In this document: positions 35,545 through 43,054 of the stretch, in pieces
Numbering within the stretch: the stretch's first letter is position 1
Layout of the letters: each line of letters starts with the position of its first letter
Assembly (NCBI GenBank): GCA_021200535.1
Contig: JAJQGL010000092.1
Location: forward strand, 1 to 64,000
Length of the DNA stretch: 64,000 nucleotides
DNA from: Clostridiaceae bacterium
GTDB taxonomy: Bacteria > Bacillota > Clostridia > Lachnospirales > Lachnospiraceae
Direction: 5' to 3'
The notes under the pieces: model-generated
Seen by the model: only the letters and a program-made list of their open reading frames with translations
Database searches by the model: none
What the model was told of the DNA's origin: nothing
Program-made: the position numbers and the translations under genes

Positions 35545-36579
35545 ATGGTGACACAGCATTCTCAAAATACAACACAATATAAAGAACAGAATAAGATTAC
35601 AATAGCGGATGTGGCAGAGTCGCTTGGCATCTCAAAGACAACCGTATCGCGTGCAATTTCCGGCAAGGGACGCATCGGGGAAGCTACACGCAAGCGGGTT
35701 TTAGAATACATTGAAAAGAGCGGCTACCGCCCCAGCGTGGCTGCAAAGGGGCTTGCGCAGTCCAAGACTTATAATATTGGGTGGGTTATGCCCGGGGGTT
35801 CCACTGTGACGGATTTGCCGTTTTTTCAGCGGTGCATGATGGGAATCATTGAAGTTGCGGCGGCTGCGGACTATGATGTTTTGATTACACTGACATTTGA
35901 CAATGATGTTTCGCAGCTGAAACGCGTCATATGGAATAAAAAAGTAGACGGGATTATTTTAGGAAGAACCCTGATTCATGATGCGTGCGTAGACATGTTA
36001 AAAGAAAGCGATATCCCGTTTGTTGTGATTGGAAGCTCGCTCAATGAAAACGTAATCCAGATTGACAACGACCACATTGGCGCCTGCACGGAGCTTACCT
36101 CTATTTTACTGATGAAGGGCATCAGCAAAATAGCACTGATTGGGGGAGACAGCAACCATGTTGTCAACCAGACCCGCCTTATGGGATTTAAGGCAGGGTT
36201 AAAGAAACAGAATATGTCTCCGAGGGAAGAATGGATCTATATGGATTCTGACAGCGATCTTGTTATTGAGAGAGTGGTGGATGATATTCTGCGCAGAAAG
36301 CTAGAATGTATTGTGTGCATGGATGACCGTATTTGCGTTGCTGTGCTGAATAAGCTGCAGCGTGACGGCATTCAGGTACCGGAGGATATTAAGGTGGCAT
36401 CCTTTTACAATAGCGAGCTTCTTACGCACCGGTATTTGCCGGTCACAGCGCTGCAGTATGATCCCAAGGAACTGGGAGCGGTGGCCTGCAGGACGCTGTT
36501 TGATTACATTGAGGGCAAAGAGGTGCAGAAGAAGGTGCTGTTAAGCTACGAAGTACTGTTAAAAAATTCTACAAAATAA
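35545..36579 (+). CDS. LacI-family transcriptional regulator
   Basis: 344 residues from ATG 35545, after GGGGGATTATTC. The N-terminal LacI helix-turn-helix is complete (ITIADVAESLGISKTTVSRAISG, residues 18-40; GYRPSVAAKGLAQSKT hinge). A periplasmic-binding-protein-like effector domain follows (IGWVMPGG..., IDNDHIGACTELTSILL). Without effector it would sit on its operator. It is separated from the galactan operon by a minus-strand module, but both promoters carry the same operator-like word just after the -10, so it is the likely galactan/galactoside regulator. The effector is presumably a galacto-oligosaccharide. Confidence 0.9.
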   Translation: MVTQHSQNTTQYKEQNKITIADVAESLGISKTTVSRAISGKGRIGEATRKRVLEYIEKSGYRPSVAAKGLAQSKTYNIGWVMPGGSTVTDLPFFQRCMMGIIEVAAAADYDVLITLTFDNDVSQLKRVIWNKKVDGIILGRTLIHDACVDMLKESDIPFVVIGSSLNENVIQIDNDHIGACTELTSILLMKGISKIALIGGDSNHVVNQTRLMGFKAGLKKQNMSPREEWIYMDSDSDLVIERVVDDILRRKLECIVCMDDRICVAVLNKLQRDGIQVPEDIKVASFYNSELLTHRYLPVTALQYDPKELGAVACRTLFDYIEGKEVQKKVLLSYEVLLKNSTK

Positions 36580-36594
36580 AAGAAAATTTTTGGT

Positions 36595-37422
36595 CTATTC
36601 CGAAATCTCTATATCGCCGGTATCGGTTGTGACATGGATGCTTCGGTCATTTGTTCCGGTTTGGATGAAATGGGTTCCACATTCCGTATCATTGATTTCG
36701 ATATCACCGATGTCTGCAGAAAGATCAAGGTTATATGCTCCGAGGTCAGCCTGACTGGAAATTTCAACATCCCCCGTATCTGCAGTAACTGTAAATGATT
36801 TGAAAATGCACTGGTCAATCTCTGTGTCCCCTGTGTCGAGGGTCATGGCAAGCGTTTCGAATATGCTGTTGTTTATGATACAGTCGCCCACATCAGATGT
36901 TATTGCCGCATTGGAGCAGGAGGTGTCTGCTATCATGATATCACCGGTAGAACAATAGATATCCATCTGGGAAATCAGCTGTTTTTCGATATGCAGGTCA
37001 TTTATATCGCAATCCGCAGATAGGGAAGTCAGCTGGGTGTTTTTTGGGATTGTAATGGTAATCTTATTTTGAGCGGAGTTTATCTGGAAAAAGGAAAAAT
37101 AAAAATGCTCTCCGCCTGTCTGGTTTATGTACAGGGTATCGTTTTCCACATAGATTTCGGGAGTGCTGTTTTGCTGACAGGAATAAGAAACCGTATAATC
37201 GTCGCCCTGCACAAGAGAAACATCCGCATTGTCACAGGTGATGGATAGCTTTTTAAAAGATTCTGTAATGTTTTGTTCGTTTGTCTGCAGCTTGCTGTTT
37301 TCTGCGGTGTCAGAGTCAAACCATCCGAAAATGTGATAGCAGCATCCAATCAGGACACAAAGCGTTGTGATACAGGTAATGACTGTCAGATAGATTGCTT
37401 TCAGATTTGTTGTTTTTTTCAT
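36595..37422 (-). CDS. DUF4097 (putative adhesin-like) surface protein
   Basis: 275 residues from ATG 37422 (AGAGGATGAAC upstream). An N-terminal membrane segment (about 8-28) is followed by a repeated right-handed beta structure, with recurring words of the type DTGDIEI, DVGDCII and DTGDVEIS about every 20-25 residues. This is the DUF4097/DUF2807-like repeat fold. The protein should face the outside. It is the last gene of the PadR-DUF1700-DUF4097 set, a common Firmicutes module linked to envelope stress. It converges with lacI, only 15 bp away. Confidence 0.85.
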   Translation of the reverse strand: MKKTTNLKAIYLTVITCITTLCVLIGCCYHIFGWFDSDTAENSKLQTNEQNITESFKKLSITCDNADVSLVQGDDYTVSYSCQQNSTPEIYVENDTLYINQTGGEHFYFSFFQINSAQNKITITIPKNTQLTSLSADCDINDLHIEKQLISQMDIYCSTGDIMIADTSCSNAAITSDVGDCIINNSIFETLAMTLDTGDTEIDQCIFKSFTVTADTGDVEISSQADLGAYNLDLSADIGDIEINDTECGTHFIQTGTNDRSIHVTTDTGDIEISE

Positions 37423-37498
37423 GTTCATCCTCTTTTCTGCGCATCTGCGCACATTTTCTATGCTTAAAATTCAGTTATTTACGAAACACTTTATTCGT

Positions 37499-38506
37499 TC
37501 ATTTGCTATCTTTTTTGAGATTAAAATCTATGACAGAATGAATGAGTACGGCAATCGGCCAGATAATCCATGTGTAACCCCAGTCAAAAGTCAGAAAACT
37601 GATGCTTAAGTATATGCAGGTGACGGTTTGCCAGTATACAGACATAACCTGTGCTGCAGCAGGCGAATTGTACTCTGCTTTTTTTGCTTTCTTTGGGACA
37701 TGGGAATCTTCGATGGTTCCGGATGCATTTCGCTGAAACAGCTTGTGGAAGCCTTCATTTCGGATGGCGTTAAATACCAGCAGCAAAACGCCGATGGCCA
37801 CAATGATCATCACAAGGGCGCCGGAAAATTCATCCCAGAATGAACCGCCGCCGGCTGCGTCAATGATAATCGGGGGAACAACACTCAGGATGCAGAGCGC
37901 ACAGCCCAGCGTCAGCAAAAGCGCATGGTTTCCCCTTCGGTTTTCATATTGATCTTTCAGGTATTGCGTAGTTTCAAAATCAATGCTTATGGAGCCGGCG
38001 GTGAGTTCCTCCCATTTGTTGTTGATGACGTGTGAAAAAATAAAACAGCCAACTGCCGCAGCGACCATAAGAAACATTAATGCAGTACCGCAGGCCACCA
38101 TGAGATCCTCTTTGGAGGAAAAAATGTCAAAGGTGCAGAGCGCGTCAGCGGTAATAACCGGAACAACAGAAAGTATGCACAGCATTACGCCGAGTGCAAT
38201 CAGATAAGCGCGTTTGCCGGTATCCTTTAAAAATGTTTTTGCTTCACTCATAGTAAGTAATCTGCCGGAGGAATTTTCCGGATTTTGGATAAAAGAGTTG
38301 ATCTCTAAATCTTTGGCCAGTTCATCCAGATTGCCAAATTCAGAAATGATGGTGCCGATTATTTCATTTTCCGGCATGCCGGTTTCCTTTAATTCCGTGT
38401 ATTTGTTCTCCATCATTTGCCATAGCTCCGCTTTTGCTTTTCTGATTTCGGCGGTGTCAGGCAGATTTAAAAACATATTTTCCAGATAGTTTCTAAGTGT
38501 TTCCAT
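37499..38506 (-). CDS. DUF1700-like membrane protein (permease prefix domain)
   Basis: 335 residues. The N-terminal 75 residues form a helical prefix domain (LRNYLENMFLNLPDTAEIRKAKAELWQMMENKY, ISEFGNLDELAKDL) shared with DUF1700 and permease-prefix proteins. Two repeated membrane pairs follow, each carrying the same motif (LGVMLCILSVVPVI and LGCALCILSVVPPII), then two more helices at the end. The internal duplication is clear. It is co-transcribed with padR upstream and the DUF4097 gene downstream, and probably acts with the latter at the membrane. Confidence 0.82.
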   Translation of the reverse strand: METLRNYLENMFLNLPDTAEIRKAKAELWQMMENKYTELKETGMPENEIIGTIISEFGNLDELAKDLEINSFIQNPENSSGRLLTMSEAKTFLKDTGKRAYLIALGVMLCILSVVPVITADALCTFDIFSSKEDLMVACGTALMFLMVAAAVGCFIFSHVINNKWEELTAGSISIDFETTQYLKDQYENRRGNHALLLTLGCALCILSVVPPIIIDAAGGGSFWDEFSGALVMIIVAIGVLLLVFNAIRNEGFHKLFQRNASGTIEDSHVPKKAKKAEYNSPAAAQVMSVYWQTVTCIYLSISFLTFDWGYTWIIWPIAVLIHSVIDFNLKKDSK

Positions 38507-38530
38507 GTTCCCTTCCTTTCTATAAGCTGT

Positions 38531-38875
38531 TCATTCAGCTTCATTTTTTTGAATAAAATTTTCTACAACTTCTTTTGTTAGATTCCATTCCTCACATTTT
38601 TCATGGTAATACTGGCGTCCGGCGTCTGTGATCCGGTAGTAGGTGCGGCGTTTGCCCCTAATGGCATTCTGGTCAGAAAAGGATTCAATAAACCCATTCT
38701 TTTCCAAGCGGGTGAATGCAGAGTACAGGGTTGTCTCTTTTATGATGTATTTTTCTGCCGAGAGAGTTCGGATCTGCCTGGAAATTTCATAGCCATAGGA
38801 TGGCTTTTTTAAAAGCAGAAATAAGATGATGGTATCATTGTAGCCGCGGATTACGTCACTGCTGATGGTTGTCAT
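38531..38875 (-). CDS. PadR-family transcriptional regulator
   Basis: 114 residues from ATG 38875, with GGAGGAAATGT upstream; the longer frame to 38938 starts inside the operator and lacks a site. The winged helix is typical for PadR (ILFLLLKKPSYGYEISRQI, YSAFTRLEKNGFIESF, GKRRTYYRITDAGRQYYHE). The C-terminal helix is short, as in the PadR-s2 type. It should repress the operon it heads through the TACGAC/GTCGTA palindromes just upstream. Confidence 0.92.
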   Translation of the reverse strand: MTTISSDVIRGYNDTIILFLLLKKPSYGYEISRQIRTLSAEKYIIKETTLYSAFTRLEKNGFIESFSDQNAIRGKRRTYYRITDAGRQYYHEKCEEWNLTKEVVENFIQKNEAE

Positions 38876-38896
38876 ACATTTCCTCCAATCGTATAT

Positions 38897-38924
38897 TACG
38901 TCTGTCGTACTACGACTATCGTAG
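38897..38924. promoter_or_regulatory. PadR operator (overlapping palindromes)
   Basis: Two overlapping dyads, GTCGTA-c-TACGAC (38904-38916) and CTACGA-cta-TCGTAG (38910-38924), plus a further TACG half-site at 38897. They lie between the -10 and the padR start, a fitting place for autorepression. Confidence 0.65.
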
Positions 38925-38928
38925 TAAG

Positions 38929-38957
38929 AATATAGCATAGACAGCAGACCTTGTCAA
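38929..38957 (-). promoter_or_regulatory. Promoter of the padR operon
   Basis: On the minus strand, TTGACA (38957-38952), a 17-bp spacer and TATATT (38934-38929), immediately upstream of the palindromes. Confidence 0.75.
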
Positions 38958-39090
38958 GGGAAAGATACTTACAGCGAATATTACAATCGTTTATGCCGGT
39001 TTATCGGCAAAAATACACACATTTTTTTCATCTTTTCGTCAATTTATACATAAAATGCACAAAAAAAGTAAAAAAAAGCGAAGAGGGATA

Positions 39091-39119
39091 TTGACAATGA
39101 AAAAGAAGTCTGCTAATAT
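39091..39119 (+). promoter_or_regulatory. Promoter of the galactan/galactose operon
   Basis: TTGACA (39091-39096), a 17-bp spacer and TAATAT (39114-39119), identical in boxes and spacing to the lacI promoter. Confidence 0.8.
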
Positions 39120-39132
39120 TATCACATAGAGC

Positions 39133-39172
39133 AACCGATTGCGCAAATAAAATTACTGTAAGTTGCGCAAAT
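39133..39172 (+). promoter_or_regulatory. Putative LacI operators of the galactan operon
   Basis: AACCGATTGCGCAA (39133-39146) and AGTTGCGCAAAT (39161-39172), 28 bp apart, share TTGCGCAAAT. The first matches the site at 35481 in the lacI leader. Both lie between the -10 and the first gene. Confidence 0.5.
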
Positions 39173-39201
39173 CAAGCGAATGAATACAGGAGGATTCTAT
39201 T

Positions 39202-40464
39202 ATGAGGAAAAAATTATTAGCAACATTGCTGGCAACCACAATGGTTGTCGGGGGATTAACGGGATGCGGTTCCGGCTCTGATTCTGGCAGCGGTTCCGAC
39301 AGCACTTCAGAGGCAAAAGAAAAAGAAGATGTAACATTGACTGTATGGGGTGCAGAAGAGGACCAGGAAGTGCTGAGTACCATGATTGAAAATTTCAAAA
39401 CAGAGTACGCAGATATGGCAAACTGGACAATCGAACTTGGTGCAGAATCGGAATCAAAAGCGAAAGATGATGTGCTCAATGATGTAGAGGCAGCGGCAGA
39501 TGTGTATGCATTTGCAGACGATCAGCTGGATGCCCTGGTGGAAGCGGGAGCTTTGCAGGAGGTTACACTGGATACAGATACCATTATTGAAGAGAATGGC
39601 GGTTCCGACAGCGGTTCCGTTCAGGCAGCTTCTTATGACGGAAAGCTGTATGCATATCCAATGACAGCAGATAACGGTTATTTTATGTTCTATAACAGCG
39701 AATACTTCACAGAGGATGATGTTCAGTCACTGGATACAATGATGAGTGTTGCCGCTGAAGCAGGGAAAACAGTAGCCATGACACTGAATGAAGGCTATTA
39801 TCTCTATTCATTCTTCCAAGGCGCAGGACTGGAGCTTTACAAGAATGATGACGGAACAAACACATGTACATGGAATGCGACAGATGGAACATACACGGGT
39901 ACAGATGTTGCGCAGGCAGTTGTTGACATAGCAAAGAACAGCGGATTTAAGAGCATGGCAGACGCAGAAATCGTCAGCGGAATTGAGAATGGCGAAGTTA
40001 TCGCTGCTGTAAGCGGTACATGGAATGCAGAAACGGCAGAGTTAGCATGGGGAGATAACTATGCAGCTACAAAGCTTCCTACATTTACCTGTGCAGGAGA
40101 TCAGGTACAGATGTCCAGCTTCGCAGGTTATAAACTGATTGGTGTAAACCCATACTCAGATTATGCAGGATATGCAATGACCCTTGCCCAGTATCTGACA
40201 AACTATGACAATCAGGTATTGCGTTTCCAGGAAAGAGGACTTGGACCTTCCAATGTAGAGGCAGCATCTTCTGACGACGTTCAGTCTAACCCGGCGATCG
40301 CAGCACTTGCAGAGCAGGCACAGTATGCGACTACACAGCGTGTAGGTGATAATTTCTGGGATCCGTCAGCAACACTTGGTAAGATTCTGGCAAATGGAAA
40401 TAAGAAAAATCAGGATTTACAGGAAATGCTTGATACAGCGGTTGAAGGTATTGTAGCAAAGTAG
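39202..40464 (+). CDS. Extracellular sugar-binding lipoprotein (MalE type)
   Basis: 420 residues with a lipoprotein signal: Lys-rich start, hydrophobic stretch and lipobox LTGC (Cys22), then a Gly/Ser/Asp-rich flexible linker to about residue 45. The rest is a type 1 solute-binding fold (TLTVWGAEEDQEVLSTMI, KLYAYPMTADNGYFMFYNSEYF, AAVSGTWNAE). It captures oligosaccharides outside the membrane for the MalF- and MalG-type permeases encoded next. By operon context, with GH53 and gal genes, the ligand is probably beta-1,4-galacto-oligosaccharide. AGGAGGATTCTATT precedes the ATG. A hairpin after the gene should make it more highly expressed than the permeases. Confidence 0.92.
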   Translation: MRKKLLATLLATTMVVGGLTGCGSGSDSGSGSDSTSEAKEKEDVTLTVWGAEEDQEVLSTMIENFKTEYADMANWTIELGAESESKAKDDVLNDVEAAADVYAFADDQLDALVEAGALQEVTLDTDTIIEENGGSDSGSVQAASYDGKLYAYPMTADNGYFMFYNSEYFTEDDVQSLDTMMSVAAEAGKTVAMTLNEGYYLYSFFQGAGLELYKNDDGTNTCTWNATDGTYTGTDVAQAVVDIAKNSGFKSMADAEIVSGIENGEVIAAVSGTWNAETAELAWGDNYAATKLPTFTCAGDQVQMSSFAGYKLIGVNPYSDYAGYAMTLAQYLTNYDNQVLRFQERGLGPSNVEAASSDDVQSNPAIAALAEQAQYATTQRVGDNFWDPSATLGKILANGNKKNQDLQEMLDTAVEGIVAK

Positions 40465-40516
40465 TAACGGATGAACCGTAGCAAACCGCATCCGTGCCCC
40501 GGGTGCGGTGGTACGG

Positions 40517-40562
40517 GCCCGTATGCTGGCTCTTTGCAGGAGCATATGGGCTCTTTTTTTTA
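40517..40562 (+). terminator. Intra-operon attenuating terminator
   Basis: GCCCGTATGCT (40517-40527) pairs with AGCATATGGGC (40541-40551), one wobble, followed by TCTTTTTTTT. It lies between the binding protein and the permeases and is likely leaky. Confidence 0.75.
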
Positions 40563-40623
40563 CCTGTCACCATTGAGAAGCCGGGGGTTATACCGGGGAA
40601 GGTGAATATTAGGAGGGTTTTAC

Positions 40624-42060
40624 ATGAGCAAAGTAAAGAGCTTTTTTAAAGGAATTGGCAGCTGGTTTCGGGAATTTGGCGAAGCTGTCGTAAAGGGTGA
40701 TGCCTTTACAAGATTATCCCTTCTTGTGATGGGAGCGCAAAATATCCGAAGCAAGCAGGTTATTCGGGGAATTATTATGACGGTGGTAGAAATCATCGTT
40801 ATCCTGTATACTGTGCTGATTGGTTCGGGATTTATAGCCGATCTTGCCACGTTGGGAACCGTGGAAAGAAAAGTTGAATTTAATATGAACACCATGAAAA
40901 ACGAGGTGAATGATTATGATCATTCCTTCCAGATTTTATTGTTCGGAATCATAAGCGTAATCATTCTTGCGGCGTTTGTGCTTTTCTGGATCAATAACAT
41001 GAGAAACGCTTATCAGCTGCAGAAAGACCGTGAAGCCGGAAAGCATATTAGCAGCTTTAAGGAAGACATGGTAAGCCTGATTAACGAAAAATTTTACAAA
41101 TCACTTTTATTTATTCCGTGTGCGGGCGTTATTGTTTTTACGATTGTTCCACTGATTGTAATGATTGCGGTGGCATTTACCAATTATGACAAGACGCATC
41201 TGCCGCCAACGCAGCTGCTTTCGTGGGTCGGTTTGGATAACTTTAAGAATTTGTTTTCCAATTCCATATCCCTTACATTTGGATATACATTCCGCAAAAT
41301 TTTAGTATGGACACTGGTGTGGGCATTTTTTGCTACATTCACAACATATATTGGCGGCATTTTGCTTTCTATGCTGATTAACAATCCAAAGACAAAAGTA
41401 AAAAAGCTGTGGAGAACATTGTTTATTATTGCGATTGCGGTACCGCAGTTTGTAACGCTGCTTTTGGTGAGAAACTTTTTTGCCGATTCCGGTATTGTCA
41501 ATACCATTTGCAGCAATATTGGACTGACCGGTTTTTTGCGTGACGTCGGAATTTTGGAAGCCGGCATGAACTACATACCGTTTTTGACCGATCCGGTGTG
41601 GGCAAAGGTGATGATCATTTTGATTAATATCTGGATTGGTGTGCCTTATCTTATGCTGATTGCAACCGGTGTCCTGATGAACATTCCGGGAGAGCTGACG
41701 GAGGCAGCGCGCATTGACGGGGCTAACAAATTTCAGATTTTCCGAAAGATTACAATGCCGTATATGCTGGCGGTAACCGGCCCATATCTTGTCACACAGT
41801 TTGTTGCAAATATCAATAACTTTAACGTCATATACCTGTTGACACAGGATGTCTATACGACAACCGATCAGGCGCTTGCTAATTCGAGCGGTAAAGAGAC
41901 TGACCTTTTGGTTACCTGGCTGTTCCGGCTGACTCAGGAGGAATATAACTACAAGATGGCATCTGTAATCGGTATTATGGTATTTGTAATTTGTGCAATC
42001 TTTACATTACTTGCCTTTAACAGAGTGACAGGCAACGGAAAAGAGGAGGATTTCAGATGA
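40624..42060 (+). CDS. ABC sugar transporter permease (MalF type)
   Basis: 478 residues, eight predicted helices. Two come before residue 130 with an extra loop, and six form the core, the MalF layout with a long N-terminal part. The EAA loop that docks to the ATPase is visible as EAARIDGANKFQIFRKITMP. AGGAGGGTTTTAC precedes ATG 40624. It pairs with the MalG-type protein encoded next, overlapping by 4 bp. No MsmK/MalK-type ATPase gene is in the operon, so a shared ATPase encoded elsewhere must energise transport, as is common in Firmicutes. Confidence 0.92.
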   Translation: MSKVKSFFKGIGSWFREFGEAVVKGDAFTRLSLLVMGAQNIRSKQVIRGIIMTVVEIIVILYTVLIGSGFIADLATLGTVERKVEFNMNTMKNEVNDYDHSFQILLFGIISVIILAAFVLFWINNMRNAYQLQKDREAGKHISSFKEDMVSLINEKFYKSLLFIPCAGVIVFTIVPLIVMIAVAFTNYDKTHLPPTQLLSWVGLDNFKNLFSNSISLTFGYTFRKILVWTLVWAFFATFTTYIGGILLSMLINNPKTKVKKLWRTLFIIAIAVPQFVTLLLVRNFFADSGIVNTICSNIGLTGFLRDVGILEAGMNYIPFLTDPVWAKVMIILINIWIGVPYLMLIATGVLMNIPGELTEAARIDGANKFQIFRKITMPYMLAVTGPYLVTQFVANINNFNVIYLLTQDVYTTTDQALANSSGKETDLLVTWLFRLTQEEYNYKMASVIGIMVFVICAIFTLLAFNRVTGNGKEEDFR

Positions 42061-43013
42061 TGAGTGAGAATAATACAAAAACAAAACAAACAGCTGTTTC
42101 TGGAACGCCTGCCTCAAATGCAACAGGACAGATTACGCAGGAACAGATTGCGCGTATTAAAAGGATGGGGAAAATTAAAAATGCCGGCGGTTTTGCGGTC
42201 AGACATATTGTCCTGCTTTTTCTGGCGGTCGTCTGGCTGATTCCGATTGCATGGCTGCTGCTCACGTCTTTCAGCGATTATCCGGGAGTAAACATTAGCC
42301 ATTTCTTTCCGGAAGAGTATTCTCTGGAAAATTACAGCAAGCTGTTTCATCCGGATACGGTGGCGCAGTTTCCGCGCTGGTTTACAAATACTTTGATTAT
42401 AGCGATTTTTTCATGTATTATTTCTTCCCTGATTGTTTTGATGACCGCGTATGCGACCAGCTGTATGCGGTTTAAAGGAAGAAAGGCACTGATGAATGTT
42501 TCGGTTATCCTGAATCTGTTTCCGGGTTTCCTGTCTATGATCGCAATTTACTTTATTTTAAAGACATTTAATCTTACAAACAGCCATATCGGATTGATTC
42601 TGGTGTATTCCGGTTCTTCGGCACTGGGCTATCTGATTGCGAAAGGATTTTTTGATACGGTGCCCGTGGCATTGCGGGAGGCTGCTTATTTGGAAGGCGC
42701 ATCAGAGTTTACCGTGTTTTGCAAGGTTGTAATGCCGTTGTCAAAACCAATCATTGTATATACGGTTATTGATTCCTTTTTAAAGCCGTGGATGGATTTC
42801 ATTTTTGCAAGGCTGATTTTAAACTCTGGTGTATCGAAAGACTGGACGGTTGCGATTGGTCTTTACAATATGCTCGACCGCACGCTGATCAATAAATATT
42901 TCGCACAGTTCTGCGCAGGCGGTGTGATTGTGGCGATTCCGATTTCCATTCTGTTTGTTATTATGCAGAAGTTCTATGTAGAGGGAATTACCGGCGGTTC
43001 TGTTAAGGGATAA
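42057..43013 (+). CDS. ABC sugar transporter permease (MalG type)
   Basis: 318 residues, six helices after a hydrophilic N-terminal tail of about 45 residues. The EAA loop reads LREAAYLEGASEFTVFCKVVMPL, and the C terminus ends in EGITGGSVKG, the MalG-like tail that enters the ATPase dimer. The start overlaps the malF-type stop (ATGA junction; GAGGAGGATTTCAG upstream), indicating translational coupling. Partner of the preceding permease. Confidence 0.92.
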   Translation: MMSENNTKTKQTAVSGTPASNATGQITQEQIARIKRMGKIKNAGGFAVRHIVLLFLAVVWLIPIAWLLLTSFSDYPGVNISHFFPEEYSLENYSKLFHPDTVAQFPRWFTNTLIIAIFSCIISSLIVLMTAYATSCMRFKGRKALMNVSVILNLFPGFLSMIAIYFILKTFNLTNSHIGLILVYSGSSALGYLIAKGFFDTVPVALREAAYLEGASEFTVFCKVVMPLSKPIIVYTVIDSFLKPWMDFIFARLILNSGVSKDWTVAIGLYNMLDRTLINKYFAQFCAGGVIVAIPISILFVIMQKFYVEGITGGSVKG

Positions 43014-43054
43014 TTCAAAATTAATGCAACGAAAAGGAGAGAAAGAGGTTAATC

